Shown: piece by piece, positions 51,556-60,451 of the stretch
Layout: each line of letters opens with the position of its first letter
Position numbering within the stretch: position 1 is the first letter of the stretch
Assembly: GCF_014200495.1 (NCBI RefSeq)
Contig: NZ_JACHBY010000015.1
Location: 1 to 60,451, forward strand
Length of the DNA: 60,451 bases
Direction of reading: 5' to 3'
DNA from: Mucilaginibacter geliditolerans
GTDB lineage: Bacteria; Bacteroidota; Bacteroidia; Sphingobacteriales; Sphingobacteriaceae
Translations under genes and position numbers: made by a program
Notes under the pieces: generated by a model
Seen by the model: only the letters and a program-made list of their open reading frames with translations
Told to the model about the DNA's origin: nothing
Databases searched by the model: none

Positions 51556-52893
51556 ATGAGAATACATTTTTTTAGCAGGACTGATTTATCGGGAAGATCT
51601 GCTTTTTATTCTTATTACATCTTTCAAAATCTAAAAGCGGTAAAGCTTACCTGTATAGTTTATTTTCTTTTTTGCGTTTTAGTAAGGATACTATTCATGG
51701 TATATGGCACACAGGTGCAAACCATTGCCCATATAGATAGTTTTAATGATGCCAATTGGCTGTCCCTCGCAATAACCCCATTATTTTACATTGCCAGCAT
51801 CTATCTTATAAGCCACTATAAAACAAAAAGCAAATTTCTGGTTATCTCCCAAATATTTGTTTTTCTATTTGCTTTATATATTATTACCAGCGGCATGCGC
51901 AACAGCTTCTTTTACATGTACAATCCCCGCAACACCCTGTTAATGTATATGACGGGTTTAATATTAGTAAGCATATTTTTAACTTTTGAGTATTACGAAA
52001 CCATTCTTATCACCTTAATAACCGGCCTTATTTTTAGTATAATGCTACCTTTTTATATCCATAGCTTTAATGAGCTGGCTATTAATAACTTAGCATCACT
52101 GTTGGTACTAACCGTATTTTATTTTATATCCCGGTATTCATTTTCATACAGGGCCGATAATTTTTTCAAGTTGAAGGCCATTAACGAAAAGAACATCGAA
52201 ATTGAGAATACCATACAGGCAAAAAATGAAATATTAAGTATAGTTGCCCATGATTTGCGCAACCCGCTTACCATCATAAAATCTGTTACCTCATTACTCG
52301 CTTTAGATGATGGCCCTGGCGAAGATTATCATGAAAACCTTCAATTGATAAGAGCATCATGTGATAAGGCAAGCTCCATTATAAACGATTTGCTGGAGAC
52401 TGCCCAAAACGAAATAGTTAATGAATTTGCACTGGAAAGGATTGAGCTTAGCGAGTTTCTTACCATAATAATTGATGAATGGGTCCAGAATAAAATGAGC
52501 CAGGTTAGTATTTCTTTCCGGCATGCGGGGCAGCCGGTTTATGCATATGTACATAAGGAAAAGATGCAGCGCGTTATGGATAACCTGATCAGCAATGCCC
52601 TTAAATTCTCCGGCAAAAATGATTGTATAGAAATTACACTGCACGATACGAATGAGAATATTTGTATTGATGTAAAAGATTTTGGAATAGGCATCCCCGC
52701 TGACCTGTTACCTTATATTTTCGACCGCTTTTCAAAAGCACGCCGCGATGGTATACGTGGTGAGATATCAATTGGCTTAGGCTTAAGCATAGTACAGCAG
52801 ATCATCAAAAAGCATAATGGCGAGATAGCTGCCACCAGCACCGAAGAAAACGGAACCACATTCAGCATAAAATTACCAAATGTAAAAGATTAA
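51556..52893 (+). CDS. Membrane sensor histidine kinase
   Basis: 445 residues. The N-terminal half has about six membrane spans (30-195) with no periplasmic sensor domain, so the signal is probably sensed in or at the membrane. A coiled linker leads to HisKA with AHDLRNPLTIIK (phosphoacceptor His). HATPase_c follows with the N box MDNLISNALKFSG, G1 VKDFGIGIP, F box FDRFSKA and G2 ISIGLGLSIV. It is monocistronic with no adjacent regulator. The receiver at 48768 is a possible but unproven partner. It converges on the next gene with only 5 bases between the stops. Confidence 0.93.
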   Translation: MRIHFFSRTDLSGRSAFYSYYIFQNLKAVKLTCIVYFLFCVLVRILFMVYGTQVQTIAHIDSFNDANWLSLAITPLFYIASIYLISHYKTKSKFLVISQIFVFLFALYIITSGMRNSFFYMYNPRNTLLMYMTGLILVSIFLTFEYYETILITLITGLIFSIMLPFYIHSFNELAINNLASLLVLTVFYFISRYSFSYRADNFFKLKAINEKNIEIENTIQAKNEILSIVAHDLRNPLTIIKSVTSLLALDDGPGEDYHENLQLIRASCDKASSIINDLLETAQNEIVNEFALERIELSEFLTIIIDEWVQNKMSQVSISFRHAGQPVYAYVHKEKMQRVMDNLISNALKFSGKNDCIEITLHDTNENICIDVKDFGIGIPADLLPYIFDRFSKARRDGIRGEISIGLGLSIVQQIIKKHNGEIAATSTEENGTTFSIKLPNVKD

Positions 52894-52898
52894 ATTTA

Positions 52899-54209
52899 TT
52901 ACTGCGTTTTATAACTCAATCCTTTAGTAGTTTTTAAACTATCAATTTTTACCGGCGGTGCTTGCCTTATACCCTGTAAGGCTAAATAGGTCTTCTTCCA
53001 TTCGTCAGGATTAGCTTTGGCTGATTTAGAGGTATCCGCGCTGTTGTAAAAAGCTATTATATCTGTTTTAAGCGATTGAGTAAGATCATCAAATTTATTA
53101 TCCTTCAACTTGCTTACCATCTCATCATAAGTTTTATCGGTAAGGTTATATTCACCATACTTAATAGGTTTTCCCGTATCAAAATCAACATTGGCAAGCT
53201 TTATGTTTTCGTATTGCAATTCAGTAACAGCAAGCGCATAATGCAGGCTTACGGTATCAAAACTTGCTATAAATAATTTCTCTGACGTTGAATCCGGTTC
53301 TTTGATCCTTAAAGCCTTAAGCGGGCCAACTTTAGGCAATATCTCTATAAAAAAGGCAATAATATTATCTCCAAAAGTTACCTTTTGCCTTGTTTTGCCA
53401 AATTCAAGCTGATAGTCTTTCTTTTTCATTTTATAATGAAAACTTTTACTGGTTGCGCTTGGGTTCAGCTTTTTAATGTCGCTCTTTTTCATTACCCATG
53501 CAGATCGTGTAAGTGTTGGCAAAAGGCTCCTAACCGCCCACCTAAAGGTTGAAATAGCCAGGTCAAGATCACCGAATACTACATTAATATCCTGTCCGTA
53601 AGTTTTTAAAAAGGCCCGTTCCAATACAGGCTTGGCTACATTAAAGCCTATAAAATCATGATAGGCCTGCGTAGCATAATTACCCCTGGCTATCTGCAGC
53701 ACATCAAAAGATATTTCAACCCGGCTATGATCTACCGGGTTATCCTCATAAGTAGCTACTTTGCCGTATTTCTTTTCAACCTTGTTATACATCATTGGCA
53801 CCGCGTAGTTAGTACCTAAGGAATGCCCGTATTTATCGGCCATATAATGGCTTAACGCCCCAATCGAAAATGCATATTCATTCAGGTTTTGCGATTCTGA
53901 TAAAAGTGCCATTACAAAATCACCTGTACGAACATAATGTGCGAGGTTGGTAAAATATTTGCTGCCAAAGGGGAAATAACCCATATCGGCAATCATGCAG
54001 CCGCCATAGGCATATGAATGAGCAAGGAGCAGTTCGCTATCTGTGGCCGCCGGGTATTTTTTTTTCAATAAGGGCCGGATATACTTTTGCCAACTCGCAT
54101 CTACCACTGCTTCATGCGTGAGTACTGAATAGGCTTTTGAGGATAAAGGACTAAAAAACAGCAGAACAACAAGTATAAGTAAACAGCTGTTTACAGTAAA
54201 TGGCTTCAT
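52899..54209 (-). CDS. Zinc-dependent phospholipase C-like exported protein
   Basis: 436 residues with a signal peptide ending near SSKAYS (about residue 27). The N-terminal half matches the zinc-dependent phospholipase C/S1-P1-like fold: LTHEAVVDASW (zinc His), LLAHSYAYGGCMIADMGYFP (His, Asp), NLAHYVRTGDF, and IGALSHYMADKYGHSLG with two more His and Asp ligands. The C-terminal half (about 230-436) is unfamiliar and Lys-rich. It would act in the periplasm or outside; the substrate is unknown. Convergent with the histidine kinase gene. Confidence 0.8.
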   Translation of the reverse strand: MKPFTVNSCLLILVVLLFFSPLSSKAYSVLTHEAVVDASWQKYIRPLLKKKYPAATDSELLLAHSYAYGGCMIADMGYFPFGSKYFTNLAHYVRTGDFVMALLSESQNLNEYAFSIGALSHYMADKYGHSLGTNYAVPMMYNKVEKKYGKVATYEDNPVDHSRVEISFDVLQIARGNYATQAYHDFIGFNVAKPVLERAFLKTYGQDINVVFGDLDLAISTFRWAVRSLLPTLTRSAWVMKKSDIKKLNPSATSKSFHYKMKKKDYQLEFGKTRQKVTFGDNIIAFFIEILPKVGPLKALRIKEPDSTSEKLFIASFDTVSLHYALAVTELQYENIKLANVDFDTGKPIKYGEYNLTDKTYDEMVSKLKDNKFDDLTQSLKTDIIAFYNSADTSKSAKANPDEWKKTYLALQGIRQAPPVKIDSLKTTKGLSYKTQ

Positions 54210-54372
54210 GTAATAATTGGGGTATTAAGACTATGATAGAAGCGCTGAACCTGCTAAATGTTTTAACAAAAAAATCAAGAATAAAACGTTAGGAATCAGG
54301 AGTTACCATGAAAAATTATTTGATGACTTCCCAATTTTTTATCTTGATTCCTGATCCCTCGCTCTTGGCTCT

Positions 54373-54410
54373 AAACCGAACATCCGGTGTATCAAAACCG
54401 AACGGTTTAA
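54373..54410 (+). promoter_or_regulatory. Candidate activator sites upstream of the permease gene
   Basis: Two adjacent dyads share accgaac: aaaccgaacatccggtgt (54373-54390, ACCG-N6-CGGT) and aaaccgaacggttt (54396-54409, perfect except a 2-base centre). They lie about 50-85 bp before the sigma-54-like promoter, consistent with an enhancer-binding activator. Confidence 0.5.
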
Positions 54411-54457
54411 ATCGATAATACTTTCACAATAATCTAACTATCAATATTTTATATAGA

Positions 54458-54472
54458 TGGCATATTCTTAGC
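54458..54472 (+). promoter_or_regulatory. Sigma-54-type promoter of the ABC permease gene
   Basis: TGGCATATTCTTAGC has GG and GC exactly 12 bases apart, as in sigma-54 -24/-12 promoters; only the -12 element deviates (TAGC for TTGC). The predicted start at about 54484 falls in a perfect 12-bp palindrome, caacaattgttg (54481-54492). Confidence 0.6.
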
Positions 54473-54508
54473 GATTACAACAACAATTGTTGCGTAAAAA
54501 TCATTGAT

Positions 54509-56938
54509 ATGTTTAAAAGCTATTTTAAAACCGCCTTTCGTTTTTTGTTGAAAAACAAAACGTTCAGTTTTATTAATATTATTGGCCTGGCCACAGGTAC
54601 ACTGTGCTGTTTGTATATATTATTATATGTGCAGGATCAGTACAGTTATGATAAGCAGCATAAAAATGTAAATGATGTTTACCGCGTAACCACAACGCTG
54701 CAATTACCCGGCGATAATCATAAAAACTCAACCTGCTCGCCGCCTATTGTGCCGGCCATGAAGCATGATTTTGCCGAAATTGAGCAATATACCCGTGCTG
54801 TACCAGCCGAAAACTTTGGAGCGGCAAAAACCCTGCTTACCTACAAAGAAAAATCCTTTTATGAAAAAGACCTGGTTTATGTTGACTCTACATTCTTCGA
54901 TATCTTCAACTACCATTTCACCAATGGCACTTCTATAAAATGTTTAAATGAGCCTTACACCGTTGTACTCATGAAACCCGTTGCCGTTAAGCTCTTCGGC
55001 AATGAAGACCCGGTTGGCAAAGTGATAACCCTCAACAATGGCTTTGGCAAACATGATTTTAAAGTAAATGGTGTTATTGACGAAAGCGCGGGCAAAACCA
55101 ATATAAAGGGCAGCATATTTATTGCCATGAACAGCGGCGGCCTGGGCGATTATACCATGAAAGACCAGGATTGGGGAGGCAATAATTTCACCTATTCCTT
55201 TGTACGTTTACGGCCGGGCGCCAGTGCCGCTTTGCTCGAGAGCAAACTGCCATCCTTTTTAAACAAATACGGTGCCCAGCAAATGAAAGCCATAGGCATG
55301 ACCAAGCAATTGCACCTGCAACCGGTTAGAGGTATCCACACTACAACGGGTTATGAGGTTGATATGTCGAAGACAGTTAGCCCTTCGTTCCTGAATATTT
55401 TATTGCTAATTGCCATACTCATACAGGTAATAGCCTGTATAAACTTCATGAACCTTTCAACTGCGCGCGCATCAAAGCGGGCCAAGGAAGTTGGCGTGCG
55501 CAAAGTAATAGGCGCAGGCAAATTCGACCTGATAAAACAATTTTTAGGCGAATCATTCCTGCTGGCGTTTATTGGGGTGATAATAGCGCTACCACTTTTA
55601 TGGTTACTGCTCCCTTATCTCAATCAGCTTACCCAAAGTGATATTCAACTATCCATTTTCACCGATTATCGTTTATGGCTGATGCTCATGGTACTCATAC
55701 TAATTACCGGCTTTGTTGCGGGCAGTTACCCTGCATTTTACCTTTCAGCATTTAAAGCGGTAAAGGTTATAAAAGGCAATTTCAGCAACCAGGTTTCTGC
55801 TGCGGGTATCCGCCGCTCATTGGTGGTATTTCAATTTGTATTGTCGATTGTATTAATTACAGGTATCATTATTATTTACAGCCAGTTAAGTTATATTAAA
55901 AACAAGGACCTGGGTTTCGACAAGAACCAAAAGCTGGTTTTCAGTTTTTATACCGGTGATACACAAAAACAGCTGGACGCCTATGCCAATGACCTTCGCC
56001 AATTGGCCGAAGTAAAAGCTGTGAGTAAATCAGATAATTACCTAAGTCAGTTTGTACCGCATGACCATGGTGTTTATCCTGCCGGCGGCAATATGACCAC
56101 TGCTATTGACGCTCAAAATATTATCACCGATGAAAACGTACTTAAAGCAAATGGCATAAAACTAATAAGCGGCCGCAATTTCAGGCTGAACGATACCGGA
56201 AAGGTTTTGATAAACGAAACCCTGGCAAAAAGGCTTGGCCTAACTCTGGATAAAGCTCCCGGAACACGATTGTACACACAATATGGCAATAACCCGTTAA
56301 CCTTTGTTGAGGTAGCCGGCGTGATGAAGGATTTCAACTACAACTCGCTGCATGCTGACATAAAGGCCTTTATGTTTGTTTATGATAACAACCCCGGCAG
56401 TTTTAATGATCTTGTGGTATCAGTTAACAGCAAAAACTATAAAGAATTGCTGAGCAAAATTGAAGCTATATGGCACAAGGATATGCCTTCAACGCCTTTT
56501 GAATATTTGTTTTTAGACCAGGAGGTACAAAAGCAATATGAGGCCGAGATCACCATGTCGCAGATCATCAATTCATTTACTTTAATGGCTATACTCATCT
56601 CCTGCTTGGGTTTATTTGGCTTAGCTGCCTTTAGCGCCGAGCAGCGTAACAAGGAAATAGGAATCCGCAAAGTATTAGGCGCAAGTGTAAGCGGCATAGT
56701 ACAGTTATTATCTAAGGATTTTTTACAGCTGGTGCTTATCTCTTTTGTAATAGCAACCCCAATAGCATGGTACGCCATGAATAAGTGGCTACAGGCTTTT
56801 GCCTACCGTATATCCCTCAGCTGGTGGATGTTTGCCCTGGCCGGTGTGATAGCGGTGTTTATCGCCTTGTTCACGGTAAGCTTCCAGGCCATAAAAGCTG
56901 CGCTGAACAATCCTATCAAGAGCTTAAAAACCGAATAA
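54509..56938 (+). CDS. MacB/FtsX-type ABC transporter permease
   Basis: 809 residues, the double-length Bacteroidota form with two MacB_PCD periplasmic domains and two FtsX domains. TM1 is at about 20-42 (FSFINIIGLATGTLCCLYILLYV). The first FtsX block is near 290-430 (INFMNLSTARASKRAKEVGVRKVIGA), a second periplasmic part follows, and the second FtsX block is at about 690-790 (LAAFSAEQRNKEIGIRKVLGAS). It has no ATPase domain and no adjacent ATPase gene, so it must borrow one or act in mechanotransmission. Upstream sequence suggests sigma-54 control. Confidence 0.93.
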   Translation: MFKSYFKTAFRFLLKNKTFSFINIIGLATGTLCCLYILLYVQDQYSYDKQHKNVNDVYRVTTTLQLPGDNHKNSTCSPPIVPAMKHDFAEIEQYTRAVPAENFGAAKTLLTYKEKSFYEKDLVYVDSTFFDIFNYHFTNGTSIKCLNEPYTVVLMKPVAVKLFGNEDPVGKVITLNNGFGKHDFKVNGVIDESAGKTNIKGSIFIAMNSGGLGDYTMKDQDWGGNNFTYSFVRLRPGASAALLESKLPSFLNKYGAQQMKAIGMTKQLHLQPVRGIHTTTGYEVDMSKTVSPSFLNILLLIAILIQVIACINFMNLSTARASKRAKEVGVRKVIGAGKFDLIKQFLGESFLLAFIGVIIALPLLWLLLPYLNQLTQSDIQLSIFTDYRLWLMLMVLILITGFVAGSYPAFYLSAFKAVKVIKGNFSNQVSAAGIRRSLVVFQFVLSIVLITGIIIIYSQLSYIKNKDLGFDKNQKLVFSFYTGDTQKQLDAYANDLRQLAEVKAVSKSDNYLSQFVPHDHGVYPAGGNMTTAIDAQNIITDENVLKANGIKLISGRNFRLNDTGKVLINETLAKRLGLTLDKAPGTRLYTQYGNNPLTFVEVAGVMKDFNYNSLHADIKAFMFVYDNNPGSFNDLVVSVNSKNYKELLSKIEAIWHKDMPSTPFEYLFLDQEVQKQYEAEITMSQIINSFTLMAILISCLGLFGLAAFSAEQRNKEIGIRKVLGASVSGIVQLLSKDFLQLVLISFVIATPIAWYAMNKWLQAFAYRISLSWWMFALAGVIAVFIALFTVSFQAIKAALNNPIKSLKTE

Positions 56939-57000
56939 CAGTATAAGTAACTTCTTCATTATTAATGATTTTACATACATTAGTGTAAACATTGTTAATA

Positions 57001-57519
57001 ATGAAGAAGTATATTATTTCAGGCATTAAATGTTTAATGCCTTTTTTATTGGCAGCTTGTTTATGCACATCCTGCAAAAACCAGCATCAGGATTTAAACG
57101 ATGTTGATATTGATAGCGCGGTTGTAAAAGACAGCGTAACTGCCCTCACCGTTAATATAGCTCACGACCTCTCTACCAAAGGCCCGGTTGCATGGCTTAA
57201 TTATTTCCAGGATAACCCCAATTTTTTTATGGCGAATGAGGGTCAGTTGGCATTGCATAACTATCAATCGGCAAAAGCATTTATACAGGATACACTGGTT
57301 AAAAGCATCAAAAAAATAAACCTGCAATGGAGCCATACCCGGATTGATGTATTGTCACAGAACATTGCCGCTATTGGCAGCGATTTTCATGAGGATATTA
57401 CTTTTGCATGGGGGCAAACCACGCCTTTTGATGGTTACTTTACAGGCGTAGCCATTAAAACCCCAAAAGGCTGGAAGCTGAGGAATGCGCATTGGTCAAT
57501 AAAACCTCCCCCTAAATAA
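57001..57519 (+). CDS. NTF2-like (SnoaL/DUF4440-type) lipoprotein
   Basis: 172 residues. A lipoprotein signal ends at Cys in LCTSCKNQ (about residue 23). The mature part has the alpha+beta cone pattern of NTF2-like proteins: an N-terminal helix (SVTALTVNIAHDLSTKGPVAWLNYF), then strands including INLQWSHTRIDVL, and a final GWKLRNAHWS segment typical of the family's last strand. The function is unknown. The ATG at 57001 is preferred to a TTG at 56992. It follows the permease by 62 bases and might be co-transcribed. Confidence 0.75.
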   Translation: MKKYIISGIKCLMPFLLAACLCTSCKNQHQDLNDVDIDSAVVKDSVTALTVNIAHDLSTKGPVAWLNYFQDNPNFFMANEGQLALHNYQSAKAFIQDTLVKSIKKINLQWSHTRIDVLSQNIAAIGSDFHEDITFAWGQTTPFDGYFTGVAIKTPKGWKLRNAHWSIKPPPK

Positions 57520-57605
57520 GCACTACAAATCGTGCATTTTTATCCGGATCGGCATTGTAACAAATTTGTTTGATATACCGATGTTATAAATATGCCTGTA
57601 TATTT

Positions 57606-57613
57606 TAACTTTG
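57606..57613 (+). promoter_or_regulatory. Candidate -7 box of the GH3 gene promoter
   Basis: TAACTTTG matches TAnnTTTG, 32 bases before the ATG at 57645. Confidence 0.5.
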
Positions 57614-57644
57614 GCTCACTGTACTTATTACCTGAATATAACCT

Positions 57645-60044
57645 ATGAGAAAATTACTGCTGGCCGTAGTACTACAGGCCGCATTTATACCGGCATCTAT
57701 GGCGCAAAAGTCCATCTACCATAAAGGATGGGTTGATTTCAATAAAAATGGTAAAATGGATGTTTTTGAAGACTCATCACAACCCATTGACAAGCGCATT
57801 GCCGACCTGCTGAGCCAGATGACCGTTGAGGAAAAAACCTGCCAGCTGGCTACCTTATATGGTTATAAAAGGGTACTAAAAGAGGAAATGCCTGCCGACT
57901 CCTGGAAAAATGAGGTTTGGAAAGATGGTATTGCCAATATTGATGAAGAGCTGAATAACCTTACCTCGCATACTGATGATGCGCCAACACAATACAGTTT
58001 CCCTTATAGTAAACATGCGGCGGCTATCAACACCATACAAAAATGGTTTGTGGAGCAAACCCGCATGGGTATCCCGGTTGATTTCACCAACGAGGGTATC
58101 CACGGTTTAAACCACGATCGCGCTACTCCCCTGCCCGCGCCAATAGGCATAGGCAGCACGTTTGATAAACAACTGGTACGCCAGGCAGGCCAAACTGTAG
58201 GTCGCGAAGCAAAAGCATTAGGCTATACCAATGTATACACCCCTATACTCGACCCTGCCCGCGACCAGCGCTGGGGCCGTGTGGTTGAATGTTATGGCGA
58301 GGACCCTTACCATATTGCCGAAATGGGCAAACAAATGTGTTTAGGAGTTCAGGAAGAAGGCGTTGCATCAACCTTAAAACATTTTGCCGTATATAGCGTA
58401 CCCAAAGGTGGCCGTGATGGCGCCGACCGTACCGACCCGCACGTAGCGCCAAGGGAAATGTACCAGATCTACCTTTATCCGTTCAGAAGAGTGATACAGG
58501 AAGCACACGCCATGGGCGTAATGAGCAGTTATAACGATTGGAACGGCGAACCTATAACCGGCAGTTATTATTTCCTGACTGAGCTATTAAGACAAAAATT
58601 TGGATTCGATGGTTATGTGGTATCTGATAGTGAAGCCGTAGAATTTTTATACAGTAAGCACCATGTAGCAGGTGATATTAAAGAAGCCGTTCGCCAGGCT
58701 ATTGAAGCCGGATTGAATGTGCGCACCAACTTCACCATGCCGCAAACCTATATTTTTCCACTGCGCGAACTGGTTAAAGAAGGCAAAGTATCTATGAAAA
58801 CCCTCGATTCCCGCGTAGCGGATGTGTTAAGGGTGAAATTTAAACTCGGTTTATTTGATGAGCCTTATGTAAAGGACCCGAAAGCTGCCGATAAAATTGT
58901 GCACACCGCAGCAGCCGAAGAAATGGCTATCCAAATGAACCGCGAGAGCATGGTTTTGCTAAAAAATGCAAACAATTTATTACCGCTTGACAAAAGCAAA
59001 ATTAAGAACATACTTGTAACAGGTCCGCTGGCTGCCGAAACCAATTACGCCATCAGCAGGTACGGACCATCGCACAACCATGTTACCAGTGTATTGGATG
59101 GTATTAAAGACTACGTAGGCACAAGCGCCACCGTGACATACACCAAAGGCTGCGATATTGTTGATGCCACCTGGCCCGAAAGTGAGATCATTGAAACACC
59201 GCTTACCGACAAAGAGCAGGCAGACATAAACGCCGCTGTTGAGCAAGCCAAAAATGCCGATGTAATTATAGCCGCAGTTGGTGAAGATGTTGACCGTGTT
59301 GGCGAAAGCCTTTCACGCACGGGTCTTAACCTTCCTGGCAGGCAATTAAAACTGATACAAGCCTTGCAGGCAACCGGCAAACCAGTAGTAATGGTGATGA
59401 TAAACGGCCAACCACTGACCGTAAACTGGGAAAACAAATACGTGCCTGCCATATTAGAAGCATGGTTCCCCAGCGCTGAGAGTGGTAAGGTAATAGCCGA
59501 AACTTTATTTGGCGATAATAACCCGGGGGGTAAGCTATCCATCACTTTCCCAAAAACCGTTGGGCAGATAGAATTTAACTTCCCATTCAAACCCGGCTCA
59601 CAGGCATCACAACGCGGCGAAAACAGTTGGGGAAATACCAGTGTAAATGGTGCGCTATATCCGTTCGGATACGGCTTGAGCTATACTACTTTTGAGTACA
59701 GCAATCTACAGGTATCCCCTGAAAGTGGGCATTCGCAAGCCGATGTACAAGTAACCGTTGATGTAACCAATACCGGCCAGCGCAAAGGCGATGATGTGGT
59801 GGAATTATACCTAAAACAAGAGATAAGCAGTGTGACCACCTATGAGTACGACCTGCGCGGCTTTGAGCGTGTACCCCTAAATCCTGGCGAAAAGAAAACC
59901 GTTCATTTCACCCTGCACCCCGATGACCTGGCCATCCTGGATAAAAACATGAACTGGACCGTTGAACCCGGCAAGTTCCAGGTAATGATAGGTGAATCAT
60001 CACAGGATTTGAAGTTGAAGAAGGAGTTTGTGGTGGAGAAATAG
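57645..60044 (+). CDS. bglX: Glycoside hydrolase family 3 beta-glucosidase
   Basis: 799 residues, exported: the signal peptide ends near ASMAQ (about 21). The GH3 N-terminal barrel follows (about 45-400), with the nucleophile Asp in GYVVSDSEAVEF and KHFAVYSVPKGGRDG near the active site. The C-terminal alpha/beta domain (VLLKNANNLLPLDKS, VAAVGEDVDRVGE-like) comes next, and a fibronectin III-like domain ends it (GDDVVELYLKQ, LRGFERV). It probably acts in the periplasm on beta-linked oligosaccharides; xylosidase activity cannot be excluded by sequence. There is no partner uptake system next to it. The symbol is by family resemblance. Confidence 0.9.
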   Translation: MRKLLLAVVLQAAFIPASMAQKSIYHKGWVDFNKNGKMDVFEDSSQPIDKRIADLLSQMTVEEKTCQLATLYGYKRVLKEEMPADSWKNEVWKDGIANIDEELNNLTSHTDDAPTQYSFPYSKHAAAINTIQKWFVEQTRMGIPVDFTNEGIHGLNHDRATPLPAPIGIGSTFDKQLVRQAGQTVGREAKALGYTNVYTPILDPARDQRWGRVVECYGEDPYHIAEMGKQMCLGVQEEGVASTLKHFAVYSVPKGGRDGADRTDPHVAPREMYQIYLYPFRRVIQEAHAMGVMSSYNDWNGEPITGSYYFLTELLRQKFGFDGYVVSDSEAVEFLYSKHHVAGDIKEAVRQAIEAGLNVRTNFTMPQTYIFPLRELVKEGKVSMKTLDSRVADVLRVKFKLGLFDEPYVKDPKAADKIVHTAAAEEMAIQMNRESMVLLKNANNLLPLDKSKIKNILVTGPLAAETNYAISRYGPSHNHVTSVLDGIKDYVGTSATVTYTKGCDIVDATWPESEIIETPLTDKEQADINAAVEQAKNADVIIAAVGEDVDRVGESLSRTGLNLPGRQLKLIQALQATGKPVVMVMINGQPLTVNWENKYVPAILEAWFPSAESGKVIAETLFGDNNPGGKLSITFPKTVGQIEFNFPFKPGSQASQRGENSWGNTSVNGALYPFGYGLSYTTFEYSNLQVSPESGHSQADVQVTVDVTNTGQRKGDDVVELYLKQEISSVTTYEYDLRGFERVPLNPGEKKTVHFTLHPDDLAILDKNMNWTVEPGKFQVMIGESSQDLKLKKEFVVEK

Positions 60045-60050
60045 CCACAT

Positions 60051-60135
60051 TGTCATTTCGAACGATAGAGAGAAATCTTTTGCGCGTGCCAAGTATACAG
60101 CAGAAGATTTCTCCTCGTACCTCGTCGAAATGACA
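60051..60135. repeat. Family A-type palindrome (gtcatttcgaac variant)
   Basis: Starts tgtcatttcgaacgatagag and ends cctcgtcgaaatgaca; the inner words gaaatctttt/agaagatttc are also complementary. Confidence 0.7.
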
Positions 60136-60155
60136 GGATTTAAAATACCCGCACT

Positions 60156-60263
60156 TTTAGCGCAAGTCTTGTGTGTTGGAGTAGAGAAATGGCTGACTTG
60201 TGCTTCTTAAATTTATATCACAAGTCATCCTCACACAAACAGCCGCACAAGACTTGCGCTAAA
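60156..60263. repeat. Family D nested palindrome, single copy
   Basis: The outer arms tttagcgcaagtcttgtg (60156-60173) and cacaagacttgcgctaaa (60246-60263) are perfect 18-bp complements. The inner arms gacttgtg (60195-60202) and cacaagtc (60219-60226) are perfect too, so the element can fold as a stem topped by a second stem. Confidence 0.82.
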
Positions 60264-60300
60264 TAAGGTGAAAGGATAAAGGTAAAAGCTATTCTCAAAC

Positions 60301-60376
60301 GCGTCATTGCGAGGAACGAAGCAATCCCCGATTAGCAGAGCCGCTCTGTATAGTTTGGGATTGCTTCGTTCCTCCT
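60301..60376. repeat. Family A palindrome, truncated
   Basis: The left arm gcgtcattgcgaggaacgaa is intact; the right arm gattgcttcgttcctc stops before the usual gcaatgacgc end. The remaining bases to 60451 show nothing clear. Confidence 0.75.
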
Positions 60377-60451
60377 ATGTTTGTTTTAAATCTAAAAGAT
60401 CAATAATCAACTATCTTTAGTAAAGTTCTATAAGTGAAAAAGAGTGAAAGC

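Noticed and set aside
48768..52893. Treating the receiver protein and the histidine kinase as one two-component operon
   Set aside because: They are separated by a 1.9-kb amylase gene and terminator; pairing is possible but not shown.

Overview
The window reads as chromosomal DNA of a Bacteroidota bacterium, most likely family Sphingobacteriaceae (Mucilaginibacter/Pedobacter-like). This rests on a type IX secretion sorting domain, a SusC-like TonB barrel, a Porin_10 barrel, DUF5606 and DUF5996 proteins, promoter -7 boxes of the form TAnnTTTG, and weak Shine-Dalgarno signals. The genus is inference. No rRNA, tRNA, CRISPR array, transposase, integrase or phage gene was seen.

Layout. 0.2-3.2 kb: small membrane protein, Tat-exported NIF3-like protein, YoaK-family membrane protein, beta-carbonic anhydrase. 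4.2-14.1 kb: proline-catabolic P5C dehydrogenase, a DUF2911 protein, a large T9SS-secreted glycosidase-like protein, a dicarboxylate/amino-acid symporter, a periplasmic serine hydrolase, a DUF5996 protein. 14.8-29.4 kb: six-TM protein, leuS, outer-membrane TonB-type barrel, membrane-linked MutS-like ATPase, rlmH, LpxO-like hydroxylase, CDF metal exporter, DUF5606 protein, cyclophilin, exported 'asparagine synthetase B-like' protein. 29.5-33.5 kb (minus): tightly coupled lpxK-punA-porin operon. 33.8-40.5 kb: panB, an RluA-type pseudouridine synthase, a YiaK-type dehydrogenase, a lipoprotein, purN and purH. 40.7-46.8 kb: the rod-shape/elongasome operon mreB-mreC-mreD-mrdA-rodA, interrupted between mreB and mreC by a four-helix-bundle (S23/IVP) gene enclosed by inverted repeats. 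46.8-60 kb: Pro/Glu-rich protein, tdk, orphan response regulator, alpha-amylase-type lipoprotein, histidine kinase, zinc-dependent phospholipase C-like protein, MacB/FtsX-type permease behind a sigma-54-like promoter, an NTF2-like lipoprotein, and a GH3 beta-glucosidase.

The most unusual material lies between the genes. Spacers carry several dispersed repeat families: (A) ~100-bp palindromes built on gcgtcattgcgaggaacgaa; (B) 0.5-0.95 kb foldback elements whose outer ends are family A arms (the 37.9-38.8 kb copy has ~230-bp terminal inverted repeats), one containing a nested 186-bp MITE with a 10-bp target duplication; (C) a 29-bp-arm hairpin present twice; (D) nested palindromes on gcgcaagtcttgtg; (E) a micro-hairpin that begins with the TAG stop codon of three different genes; and (F) low-complexity imperfect hairpins. 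Family F may be related to the arms around the mreB/mreC four-helix gene. Within genes, leuS carries a sharply AT-rich patch of about 400 bp near KMSKS that looks transferred or independently expanded.
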